A stretch of 64,000 bases of DNA, taken from Bacillota bacterium. Lineage in GTDB: Bacteria; Bacillota; Clostridia; Peptostreptococcales; Acidaminobacteraceae. The position numbers and the translations under genes were made by a program. The stretch spans positions 1 through 64,000 of the forward strand of contig JAUMXH010000008.1 of assembly GCA_030529225.1 (NCBI GenBank), written 5' to 3'. The notes beneath the pieces are model-generated. The model saw only the letters and a list, made by a program, of their open reading frames with translations, did not search any database and had not been told where the DNA came from. Positions 49,716 through 57,363 of this stretch are shown here, piece after piece (position 1 is the first letter of the stretch; each line of letters begins with the position of its first letter).

Positions 49716-51071
49716 ATGCAAGTGAGGGATTTGCCAAGTAACGTAGAGGCGGAGAAGAAGGTCCTGGGGGTCATGCTCCTGGATGAGGACAAGATGTACT
49801 ACGCCATAGAGAAGCTCGATGCCGAGGATTTTTTTGACAAGGCGAATGCGATTATTTTTGCCGCGATTAAGGAACTGGCCGAAAAGTCGCTCAGCCCCGA
49901 CTCGCTGACGGTCTGTGACCTCCTGGAGAGCAAGGGAAAGGCGAGCCTGGTGGGTGGCGGGAGCTACCTGGATGAGCTGGAAAAACTTGTAATCGGCGGG
50001 GTGAAGTTCGACGAGTATGTCGGCATCATCGCGCAGAAATCTCTGCTCAGAAAGTTGATTAAGGCCGCAAAGAACATCGAGGAGCAGGCGTACAGTTCCT
50101 CGGATGCGGGGCAAGTTCTGGAGTTTGCGGAAAAGGCGGTCTTTGATATCTCGGTGAACCGCAGGCAACAGGATATGGTTCCCCTGCACACGGTGCTCAA
50201 AGATGTTTTGGAAGAAATTCGGGAGCGTCCGGTGAACACGAGCGGGCTAACCGGGGTGAGTGCCGGGTTCAAGGATCTGAACTACAAGTTATCCGGCTTC
50301 CAAAAGAGCGACTTGATTATCCTCGCGGCGAGGCCGTCCATGGGTAAGACTGCGCTCGGACTCAACTTTGCGATGAATGCGGCGACCGATCCAAGCAATC
50401 CGGTGCCGGTCTGCATTTTCAGCCTGGAGATGTCGAATGTGCAGCTCGCTCAGCGTATGCTCGCCGCCAAGTCGACCGTGGAACTCAACCGAATCAAGAC
50501 GGGTGATCTTGACGAACGGGATTTTGAGGACATCAACCTCGCGATGCGCTCCTATAAGAATGCTAAAATTTTTATTTGCGAGTGTTCGGGCGCGACCATC
50601 CTGGAAATTCGGAGCCAGTGCCGTAAGCTCAAGGCGAAGCACGGTCTGGGGCTGGTGGTCATCGACTACCTGCAGCTGATGAGCGGACCCGGAGAGAGTC
50701 AGCAGATTATGGTATCGAACATTTCGAGGGGCTTAAAGGCGCTCGCAATGGAGATGAACTGCCCGATTATCGCGCTCTCGCAGCTCTCGCGTAAGTCGCA
50801 GGAGCGAAAGGATCACAGGCCGATTTTGTCCGACCTTCGGGACTCGGGTGCGATCGAGCAGGACGCGGACATCGTCATGTTCCTGCACAGGGAGGAATAT
50901 TACGAGCGTGACAACGAAGAGCTCAAGTCGCTCGCGGAGCTGATTATTTCGAAGCACAGGAACGGAGAAACCGGAACCGTCAACCTGAACTGGATTCCGG
51001 AGTGGCAGCTCTTTGAAAATTCTGCGAGCGAGCAGGAGTATCCGGACTACAATGAGTACGATGTGTTCTAA
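49716..51071 (+). CDS. dnaB: Replicative DNA helicase
   Basis: 451-residue hexameric helicase (called DnaC in Bacillus). N-terminal domain PSNVEAEKKVLGVML, Walker A ARPSMGKTALGLN near residue 208, Walker B VIDYLQLM, and the RDSGAIEQDADIV helicase motif. Starts 3 nt after rplI. Confidence 0.95.
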   Translation: MQVRDLPSNVEAEKKVLGVMLLDEDKMYYAIEKLDAEDFFDKANAIIFAAIKELAEKSLSPDSLTVCDLLESKGKASLVGGGSYLDELEKLVIGGVKFDEYVGIIAQKSLLRKLIKAAKNIEEQAYSSSDAGQVLEFAEKAVFDISVNRRQQDMVPLHTVLKDVLEEIRERPVNTSGLTGVSAGFKDLNYKLSGFQKSDLIILAARPSMGKTALGLNFAMNAATDPSNPVPVCIFSLEMSNVQLAQRMLAAKSTVELNRIKTGDLDERDFEDINLAMRSYKNAKIFICECSGATILEIRSQCRKLKAKHGLGLVVIDYLQLMSGPGESQQIMVSNISRGLKALAMEMNCPIIALSQLSRKSQERKDHRPILSDLRDSGAIEQDADIVMFLHREEYYERDNEELKSLAELIISKHRNGETGTVNLNWIPEWQLFENSASEQEYPDYNEYDVF

Positions 51072-51648
51072 GAAGCGGGAAATCGTGCTCGAGGAGTTCG
51101 AGAAGAAGGATGTGCTCAAGCTGAAAAACTGGGGCGTGCACGAGGACCTTCGCTACATTCAATACGGGTTTGATTTATTTTATGATGACGGCAATTTTGA
51201 TACCTGGTATGAGATTAAGACTGCGCCCAGAAAGAAGCTCTTTGCCATCAAAGAGGGGAGCGAAATCAGGGGTTACATCAGCTTGAGGGACATTTCTTCG
51301 ATTCTGCGCTCGGCGGTGCTCGGGATTTCCATCGACCCGAATTATCTGTCGGAGGGAATCGGAAAGTGCGCGATGGAGCAGTTTCTGGAACTGTATTTTA
51401 CCGAAATGCAGATGAGAACCCTGCACCTGAAAGTTTCGCTGTTCAACCGGCGGGCAATCAGGCTCTACGAGTCGCTCGGTTTTGTCTTTAAAAAGACGCG
51501 CCTCGAGCGTTTCGAAAACCAAATGCACAACTTTAAACTGCTATTGCATTACGAGGAGTTTCTGCAGTTCGGAGATGCCATCTATACCGAAGTCAGTTCT
51601 TATGCGATGAACAGGGAAGACTACGAGAGGAGCGGAAAACAGGCCTAA
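51061..51648 (+). CDS. GNAT-family N-acetyltransferase
   Basis: About 195 residues. The acetyl-CoA site is seen in LGISIDPNYLSEGIGKCAMEQFL and the family end RRAIRLYESLGFVF. Substrate unknown; the similarity is to RimI/RimJ-like small-molecule or protein acetyltransferases. The start is uncertain: ATG 51061 overlaps the dnaB end by 11 nt, and ATG 51052 is also in frame. Translation is probably coupled to dnaB. Confidence 0.82.
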   Translation: MCSKKREIVLEEFEKKDVLKLKNWGVHEDLRYIQYGFDLFYDDGNFDTWYEIKTAPRKKLFAIKEGSEIRGYISLRDISSILRSAVLGISIDPNYLSEGIGKCAMEQFLELYFTEMQMRTLHLKVSLFNRRAIRLYESLGFVFKKTRLERFENQMHNFKLLLHYEEFLQFGDAIYTEVSSYAMNREDYERSGKQA

Positions 51649-51650
51649 GA

Positions 51651-51685
51651 ACCTGCGCTTGCAGACTCTGCGTGGTCTTTTTTTT
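51651..51685 (+). terminator. Terminator after the dnaB-GNAT unit
   Basis: ACCTGCGC pairs with GCGTGGT around an 11-nt loop, then eight Ts. The stem is imperfect. Confidence 0.6.
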
Positions 51686-51728
51686 AAGGGCGGTAAAGTG
51701 CCAAGCTTTTTAAGGGGCGGAGGTGAAT

Positions 51729-52448
51729 GTGAAAGAGCCGAAGCAAACGAGCCGGTCTCTTGCAATTGCGATATGTGACGATGAGCCGATTCTATTGGAA
51801 GAAATCGCAAGTCGGATCAAAGCGGAATTTGAGAAGCGGGGAATCGAAGCAAAGTGTTCTCTTTTCGAAAAGGGGGAGAATCTTCTCTGCGAAGAAGTGA
51901 GTCTTTTTGATGTTGTTTTTTTAGATATCGAACTGAAAACGACAAACGGTCTGGAGCTTGCCAAGAAGCTGAGAGAATCATCTTATTCTAATAAAATCGT
52001 TTTTATCACTTCCTTTATCGATTATGTTTTAGACGGCTATCAGGCGGACGCCTTCCGATTTCTCTTGAAGAATAACTTGGAACAACAGCTTTCGGAATGT
52101 ATAGAGGCGATCGCGGAACAAGTAAATGCGAAGGCATCCCAAACGGGTTTCGATTTTCCGACTTTCAGAGATGTTCTGTATGTGATGAGTGAGAATCGAA
52201 CCGTTACCCTCTTTTTTAAAAACGGGGAGAGCAGAACGGAATATATGAAACTCGATGAGTTTGAAGAAAAAGTGAACTCGAAACAGTTCTGTAGAGTGCA
52301 TCAAAGTTACCTGGTCAACATAGACTATGTTGAATTTGTCCGGCGGTATGAAGTCAGACTCGTGAACGATCTTCGAATCCCAATCTCAAAGTCGAGGTAC
52401 AAAGAGGCGAATCGGCAAATAAAACTGAGGAGAACGCTATGGGCATAA
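51729..52448 (+). CDS. agrA: LytTR response regulator (AgrA-like)
   Basis: 239 residues. Receiver domain 10-~130 with acidic pocket CDDEP and phospho-acceptor Asp66 in VVFLDIELKTTNG. LytTR DNA-binding domain ~140-239 with RVHQSYLVNIDYV and the end RIPISKSRYKEA. It should bind paired 9-bp repeats; three such promoters lie downstream. GTG 51729 is preferred: GGAGG ends 5 nt upstream, while GTG 51723 overlaps it. Overlaps agrC by 10 nt. The symbol is by homology of layout. Confidence 0.88.
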   Translation: MKEPKQTSRSLAIAICDDEPILLEEIASRIKAEFEKRGIEAKCSLFEKGENLLCEEVSLFDVVFLDIELKTTNGLELAKKLRESSYSNKIVFITSFIDYVLDGYQADAFRFLLKNNLEQQLSECIEAIAEQVNAKASQTGFDFPTFRDVLYVMSENRTVTLFFKNGESRTEYMKLDEFEEKVNSKQFCRVHQSYLVNIDYVEFVRRYEVRLVNDLRIPISKSRYKEANRQIKLRRTLWA

Positions 52449-53753
52449 ACCCGGAGCATATCAGAAACATCAGCATTTCTATGCTTGAAATTTGTGTTTT
52501 CTATATAGCCTGCTGCAACCTGTTTACGCAGAATGATAAAATGAATCAGCTGCTGAAATATTTTTTGAGCGCCCTGATTGGCATCGTAACGCTCGGCGTT
52601 TCGCTCAAGTGGAACGGTCATTTTGTGAAATACCTGTTGATTCCGTTTTTTCTGTCTGTGATGATGAACCTTCTTTTTTATCACAAAAAAAAGAAAAAAT
52701 TGCATTCTTTGATATCGATATCTCTAGTGATTATAGTCGTTTACGGTTTTATGTTTTTAAGTGACTATATCATTTTGTTGGGAATAAAACTGGTGGATAA
52801 CGGTAGCATATATGAGCTCATAATGGGGGATAAAGAGAGCGTTTTTCTTTTGATTGTAATCAGTAAGACGATTGTTTTGTTTGCCATTCTTTTCTTTACG
52901 CGTGATAAAAGGAACAGTCTGCAGTTTACGAGTAAACAGTCTTTTCAGTTCATTCTGCTCAGTATGCTCACCATTGTAGGCATTTTTTCCTCTTTCATCC
53001 CCGAGGAACATATGGTGTTCTCGCCCAAGTTGATTGTGCCGGGGATTTTTATTTCCAATGCTTTGTTTATGTACTACATGTTATATGATTTTATAAACTT
53101 GAGCGAGGACTTGCGAATAAAGAGCATAAGGGAAGTGAAATCGGCGAACGAAATAAAGTTATGGAAGGAAATCAGTGACAGAGATTTGGTTCAGAGAAAA
53201 ATGTTGCACGATTACTCGGAAACCCTGCTCTGCATCAGAACATACCTGGAGAATGATAGGTTGGAGGAACTGAAAAATTTTGTTGCGAGACTTTCCGCCG
53301 ATTATAAGTTAAGTGCGAGTGTGATTAGAACAGGGAATATGCTATTTGATGTATTGGTGAACACAAAATATGAAATGGCGCTCAGTCAAAATATAAATCT
53401 GGTACTAAAACTGGACAATCTGGAAGAAATCGGTCCGGAAGATGAAGATTTTATCTTTTTAATGAGCAATTTGATTGACAATGCGATGGGAACATACCGC
53501 TGCCCTGAAAACGGTGAAAAAAGAGATTTTTTTAACGGTTACGAATGTCAGAAAATATAATAAATTGGAAATCGTAATCAGAAATCCGATTGAAACGGAG
53601 ATTACAGTAGAGGACTACCGGATTCCAACGAGTAAAAAAGGGGGGAATCATGGGCTTGGGCTCCTGACAATCAGAGATATCATCGAAAAATATAACGGCG
53701 AGAGCGAAATATATGTGGATGACGGCTACTTTACCTATATCATAACGATATGA
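52439..53753 (+). pseudogene. agrC: AgrC-like sensor histidine kinase, frameshifted
   Basis: The N-terminal ~230 residues hold six or seven membrane helices, followed by the HPK10 dimerisation His in KMLHDYSETLLCIRTYL. The frame breaks at GGG 53488-53490, within the N-box: frame 1 reads LIDNAMGTYRC and soon stops at 53558-53560. Removing one G gives LIDNAMEHTAALKTVKKEIFL, and the next frame continues to the G-box NHGLGLLTIRDI and ends at 53753. As it stands the ATP-binding half is lost, so the sensor is inactive unless this is a sequencing error or a programmed shift. ATG 52439 overlaps agrA. Confidence 0.88.
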
Positions 53754-53780
53754 TTAAAGTGATTCCTGAGAGCAAAGTGT

Positions 53781-53811
53781 GAGCGGATGCCTATCGGGTT
53801 TCCGCTCTTTT
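53781..53811 (+). terminator. Terminator after agrC
   Basis: GAGCGGA pairs with TCCGCTC, with an inner CC/GG, then TTTT. Confidence 0.75.
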
Positions 53812-53863
53812 ATTAAAATAATTTAGAAAACGATAACATAAATACCTTGATGTAAATTCCTAA

Positions 53864-53926
53864 TTTCAACATAAAATTGCCCATTTTCAACATGTCTATT
53901 GAAAAATAAAAAATTAGGAGTATGAT
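53864..53926 (+). promoter_or_regulatory. LytTR-type promoter P1 (agrD)
   Basis: Two direct repeats TTTCAACAT (53864-53872 and 53885-53893) are 12 bp apart, the AgrA/LytTR site layout. Five bp later comes TTGAAA (53899-53904), 16 bp, TATGAT (53921-53926). An activator on the repeats would touch RNA polymerase at the -35. Confidence 0.82.
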
Positions 53927-53989
53927 TTGCGTAAGAGCTAAAGAAACTGGTTTGTAATAGAAAATGCTTATCAAGACAGGAGGTCGATT

Positions 53990-54142
53990 ATGAGAAATCT
54001 TGAGTTAAGCACTTTAAAAATGTTGAAGTCGGTTTTAGACAGGGATATCACTGCTGATAAACAGACATCTTCAAAATGCCTTGCCCTTTTATACCAGCCA
54101 AAAAGGTCGGTAAGCAAGGAAACGGACAAGATTAAGAAGTAG
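53990..54142 (+). CDS. agrD: AgrD-type cyclic autoinducer precursor peptide
   Basis: 50 residues: amphipathic N-terminal leader (MRNLELSTLKMLKSVLDRDI), then the core with a single Cys30 in KCLALLYQPK, then a charged tail. C-x4-YQPK is the mark of Clostridial cyclic-lactone/thiolactone peptide precursors, where AgrB cuts before the QPK part and closes a ring on Cys. Ring size is not certain. AGGAGG lies 6 nt before ATG 53990, about 60 nt after P1. Confidence 0.85.
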   Translation: MRNLELSTLKMLKSVLDRDITADKQTSSKCLALLYQPKRSVSKETDKIKK

Positions 54143-54155
54143 GAGGACTGATTTT

Positions 54156-54212
54156 ATGCTACGCCTGTATCCGAGTCGGTATAAGAATGGGGATTTATTA
54201 TATATTATGTGA
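54156..54212 (+). CDS. Micro-ORF after agrD, copy 1 (18 aa)
   Basis: Reads MLRLYPSRYKNGDLLYIM, with AGGAGG some 9 nt upstream of ATG 54156. The first 13 codons and the ribosome-binding site recur in copy 2 (MLHLYPSRYKNGDI). The Arg/His codon change leaves the frame intact. Too short to classify. Confidence 0.45.
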   Translation: MLRLYPSRYKNGDLLYIM

Positions 54213-54268
54213 TTGCAATATTGATAATGGCGATAGTCCTGCTAGATTGTAAAAAAAGGAGAACCATT

Positions 54269-55315
54269 ATGAGAAAGATGATAAGATTTATATATGTCTT
54301 TGCTTTATTGCTTGTTTCAATACAAGTAGTGATTGCGGATTCCGGAATGCCGGATGAATCAACTTTAATAGTCCTGGAAAAAGAAATACCGGAAATAGAG
54401 CACAACGGAGGAAAGCAGGATTTATTTATTCAGTATAAAAATAGAGAAGAAGCTCTGAATTATATGCTTAATAAGCATTCTAAATTGTTTGACTTTATCA
54501 AAAGTGAATATACTTTAGAAGCAATTTCTATGTACAACTGGTCAAGATATTATGAAATTCTGCATTTGTTGGATCAAACAGAAAATACAATGACTCAGAG
54601 ATATCCAAATGAAATAGCGGAGTTAAATAAGTTCTTTGATGTATTTGAAAATACAGATAAAAATGCAGAAATTTTACAACTGGTAAATGGTAATGGTGAA
54701 GGTGCCGAAAATAACAACCAACAGTTACAACTCTTGTTGCCTTACACAGCAAGTTCCGATATTCAACCTAAAACGACGATTGCCATTGATTTGGAGGATG
54801 CTGTTGCTTATGCTGAAACTTATGCCAATTCACCAAATTATAGCGATTACACTTATTTTTCGGGGGCTGATTGCACAAATTTTGTTTCTCAAATACTAAG
54901 TGCCGGCGGTGTAAGTCAAAATGTTTATGATAGTGAATTCAGTGGGTGGTGGCACAAAAAGGTCTATTATCAATTTGGAAATGTATACCATAAACATTCT
55001 ATATCTTGGATAAGAGCTTCTACTTTTGCTGACTACATGGGAGTTTCTTATACCACAAGAAGCCATTACCGTTTTTCACGGGAACTGACAAAAGGTGATG
55101 TCATAGGCTATGATGTAGCCGGCGATGGAGACTTTGAACATATGGCGTTTGTAACCGACAAAGATAGTTATGCTTCAAATTATTCCGGTAAAACTTATTA
55201 TGATTACAAAGTTGCACAACACACAAATAATTATCTAAGATGGACCAGTTCTTCCCTGAATAAATGGGAAACATTGGAAGATGAGGGATACACTTATGGC
55301 ATTATCAGAAGGTAA
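54269..55315 (+). CDS. Secreted putative amidase (Amidase_6 / CHAP-like)
   Basis: 348 residues. Signal peptide 1-~23 (MRKMIRFIYVFALLLVSIQVVIA). Residues ~180-345: a cysteine-peptidase-like domain, AVAYAETYANSPNY, GADCTNFVSQ with Cys202, GDVIGYD and FEHMAFVTD with His291, as in the putative amidase domain of Firmicute exported proteins. It may cut peptidoglycan or another amide outside the cell. AAAGGAGAACC precedes ATG 54269. It lies downstream of agrD and P1, so it may be quorum-controlled. Confidence 0.78.
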   Translation: MRKMIRFIYVFALLLVSIQVVIADSGMPDESTLIVLEKEIPEIEHNGGKQDLFIQYKNREEALNYMLNKHSKLFDFIKSEYTLEAISMYNWSRYYEILHLLDQTENTMTQRYPNEIAELNKFFDVFENTDKNAEILQLVNGNGEGAENNNQQLQLLLPYTASSDIQPKTTIAIDLEDAVAYAETYANSPNYSDYTYFSGADCTNFVSQILSAGGVSQNVYDSEFSGWWHKKVYYQFGNVYHKHSISWIRASTFADYMGVSYTTRSHYRFSRELTKGDVIGYDVAGDGDFEHMAFVTDKDSYASNYSGKTYYDYKVAQHTNNYLRWTSSSLNKWETLEDEGYTYGIIRR

Positions 55316-55844
55316 AATAAAAATGATAAGGGCATCGCTCGTGCTGTTGTATCTTATCCTTATCGCTATGATGCTGTCCGAACATCAGAATTTCAAAGGG
55401 TATAATTTTTTGAGCGCTTTTTCTTTTGTTGAAAAAATTAGTGAACTCATTGGAAAAGGTGATACTACAATTTGGTTTATATTCTGTTCCCAGATTCAAT
55501 ATGATTACACCTTGTATATATTCCTATATCTTTTTGCTACGGGGAATTCTTTATTTGCGTATAAAGTAACAAAAGATAAAATGTTGCTGCTTAGTTTTAT
55601 GATGTGGTTTTTTTTGTTTTTTGTATCATTTCTTTGTTATTTTGTTTTGGTAAACTTTCAAGGATACTGCTTGCTGCCGATGCCCTACTATTTGATTTTT
55701 ATCACATTGCAATTTCTGCATTCAAGCAATTTGGCAATCAAAATAGGAATGATTGGTTTTCATGTTTTGTTTCTGATTGCGCATTTTGTGACTTGCTTTA
55801 AAGTTTTTAATCCGAATTTTCTAACAAAACGAAGGAGCAGATAA
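55296..55844 (+). CDS. Hypothetical membrane protein in the agr region
   Basis: About 182 residues, four hydrophobic helices (near residues 13-30, 60-80, 90-120 and 125-165), basic C-terminus KRRSR. No family recognised. The start is uncertain among ATG 55281, 55296 and 55323; 55296 has a weak GAGGG site and overlaps the amidase end by 20 nt. Coupled expression with the amidase is likely. An immunity or partner role would be a guess. Confidence 0.5.
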   Translation: MALSEGKIKMIRASLVLLYLILIAMMLSEHQNFKGYNFLSAFSFVEKISELIGKGDTTIWFIFCSQIQYDYTLYIFLYLFATGNSLFAYKVTKDKMLLLSFMMWFFLFFVSFLCYFVLVNFQGYCLLPMPYYLIFITLQFLHSSNLAIKIGMIGFHVLFLIAHFVTCFKVFNPNFLTKRRSR

Positions 55845-55962
55845 CGTTTTCATCTGAATGATTCCTGAGAGCAAAGTGTAAGCCGATGCCTATTGGGTTT
55901 CCGCTATTTTATTATAATAATTTAGGTGACAAGAACATAAATAGCCTCATGTAAATTTCCAA

Positions 55963-56025
55963 TTTCAACATAAAATTGCCTATTTTCAACATGTCTATTG
56001 AAAAATAAAAAAATAAGAGTATGAT
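55963..56025 (+). promoter_or_regulatory. LytTR-type promoter P2
   Basis: TTTCAACAT at 55963-55971 and 55984-55992 (12-bp spacer), TTGAAA (55998-56003), 16 bp, TATGAT (56020-56025). Same geometry as P1. Confidence 0.82.
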
Positions 56026-56052
56026 TTGCGTAAGAGCCAAAGAGATGGGCTC

Positions 56053-56115
56053 CTTGCCCTTTTATATCAACCAAAAAGATCGGTAAGCAAGGAAACGGAC
56101 AAGAGTAAGAAATAG
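56053..56115 (+). pseudogene. Decayed second agrD
   Basis: Only the 3' part survives: LALLYQPKRSVSKETDKSKK then TAG, matching AgrD residues 31-50 with one change. The leader half and the ring Cys are gone, and no start codon precedes it in frame after the promoter. Confidence 0.85.
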
Positions 56116-56128
56116 GAGAGGTGATTTT

Positions 56129-56173
56129 ATGCTACACCTGTATCCGAGTCGGTATAAGAATGGGGATATATGA
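56129..56173 (+). CDS. Micro-ORF after agrD remnant, copy 2 (14 aa)
   Basis: MLHLYPSRYKNGDI, preceded by AGGAGAGGTG. See copy 1 at 54156. It is kept although the agrD ahead of it is broken. Confidence 0.45.
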   Translation: MLHLYPSRYKNGDI

Positions 56174-56254
56174 TTTATGTATTTTATTAAATGTAAGCAT
56201 AGGTATGTTAAAGTTAGAAAATAGAATTCCAGATATTAGTAAATATATAATAAA

Positions 56255-56434
56255 ATGAAAAAATTAGTAAGTGTACTATTAACATTATTTTTTTTCTTGT
56301 TATTTTGCTTTATAATCAAGAAAATAGGATTACCGCCCGGACCTGTTCCTAATGTGTTAGGAATGATTTTAGTCTTCATTTCTTTTATTATATCTTTCAT
56401 AGTAGCGGAAACATTAGTGAACAGGATGAAATAA
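56255..56434 (+). CDS. Small two-helix membrane protein (59 aa)
   Basis: MKKLVSVLLTLFFFLLFCFII forms helix 1, then KKIGLPPGPVPN as a turn, then LGMILVFISFIISFIVA as helix 2. Stop codons close the frame upstream, so ATG 56255 is the only start, but no clear Shine-Dalgarno is seen. AT-rich like its surroundings. No family recognised. Confidence 0.4.
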   Translation: MKKLVSVLLTLFFFLLFCFIIKKIGLPPGPVPNVLGMILVFISFIISFIVAETLVNRMK

Positions 56435-56521
56435 AATTTTCAAGGCTCATTGTAAAATGGTATTTGGAATGCGGAAACAGTATCGATTTATATGAACGAA
56501 TGAAGAAAGTAGAGGTAATGT

Positions 56522-57088
56522 ATGGAACGAAAACTATTTTCAATTTTGATTGCCGTCGCAATCTGTTTAGGATTATCAACAGAATTTGCGGACAGGAACT
56601 CGGAACAGAACACATCCGCCCTTCCCTTCCCGATTCATGTAAACGGAAAACCGATTGGACTTGAAGATGCTTTCGTGAAAGATAACAAGAGTTATGTCAG
56701 TCTGAGAGAGTTGTGCGAAAAAATGGGCTTGACGGTCAAGTGGGTCGATCCGGACCCGTTATTGCATCGCCTCCCCTACCCCGGAGGAAATTTTCCGGTG
56801 GGGATTAACATAGTCAATCCCACTTTTATATACACAAAACAAGTGCCCAAGTTTGACGGAACAGAAAAGATCGTTAAGGGAGTGGATATCACCGGAATTT
56901 TTATGAAATATAGGGAAGGAGAGGGATATCAGTACTATTTTACAAGAAAGGGTTTTGTGGTAGATACCGGTAAAAAACAAATCTTTGAATTGGACTATAT
57001 CCCAAGCTATGAGCTTATGTATGTATCCGTAGAGGAGTTCAAAGAAAAGATTCAGCCTTATCTCATTGATATTTGTATGCAGAATTAA
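56522..57088 (+). CDS. Secreted stalk-type protein, short paralogue
   Basis: 188 residues with signal peptide. Closely parallels residues 1-190 of the protein at 41797-42804 (shared HVNGxPIGL, SYVxLRELCEKMG, VDITGIFMKYREGEGYQYYF, VSVEEFKEKIQPYLIDICMQ) and then ends right after the shared block, without the linker and helical domain. Either a natural short form or a truncated duplicate. AGAGGTA precedes ATG 56522. It sits between P2 and P3, inside the agr region. Confidence 0.75.
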   Translation: MERKLFSILIAVAICLGLSTEFADRNSEQNTSALPFPIHVNGKPIGLEDAFVKDNKSYVSLRELCEKMGLTVKWVDPDPLLHRLPYPGGNFPVGINIVNPTFIYTKQVPKFDGTEKIVKGVDITGIFMKYREGEGYQYYFTRKGFVVDTGKKQIFELDYIPSYELMYVSVEEFKEKIQPYLIDICMQN

Positions 57089-57173
57089 ACATAATAGATT
57101 GGGATCAGAACTTTATAAGCAGCTTATTTGTAGCAAAGGAGAAAGCTCCGGCAAGAAGCTATGTTTTCTAAGA

Positions 57174-57202
57174 GCGGATACCTTTTAGGTATCTGCTTTT
57201 TT
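57174..57202 (+). terminator. Terminator after the short stalk-type gene
   Basis: GCGGATACC pairs with GGTATCTGC (one mismatch) around TTTTA, then six Ts. It takes the place of the terminators in repeat copies 1 and 2. Confidence 0.85.
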
Positions 57203-57254
57203 ATTAAAATAATTTAGGTGACAAGAACATACCTAGTCTTATGCAAATTCCCAA

Positions 57255-57318
57255 TTTCAACATAAAATTTCCTATTTTCAACATGTCTATTGCAGAGTGA
57301 GAAATCAAAGAATAAGAT
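57255..57318 (+). promoter_or_regulatory. LytTR-type promoter P3 (agrB)
   Basis: TTTCAACAT at 57255-57263 and 57276-57284 (12-bp spacer), TTGCAG (57290-57295), 17 bp, TAAGAT (57313-57318). It drives agrB directly. Confidence 0.8.
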
Positions 57319-57363
57319 GGAGCTAAGAGTAGTAACAGAATAATAGTAAAGGGGATAGCGAGC

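Larger units (their letters stand above)
53763..54192. repeat. agr intergenic repeat unit, copy 1 (full)
   Basis: This stretch, from the agrC terminator through the promoter, agrD and the micro-ORF, is repeated at 55861-56167 with high identity. The second copy lacks about 120 bp covering the 5' part of agrD. A third partial copy is at 57174-57300. Confidence 0.85.
55861..56167. repeat. agr intergenic repeat unit, copy 2 (with deletion)
   Basis: Matches 53763-54192 nearly base for base outside the missing agrD 5' part. The terminator hairpin (AGCCGA.../...CCGCTATTTT) is worn down. The promoter and micro-ORF are kept. Confidence 0.85.

Noticed and set aside
49269-51071. Replication origin near rplI-dnaB
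   Set aside because: This gene pair is often near oriC in Bacillus, but I find no cluster of DnaA boxes, no dnaA or dnaN and no AT-rich unwinding block here.
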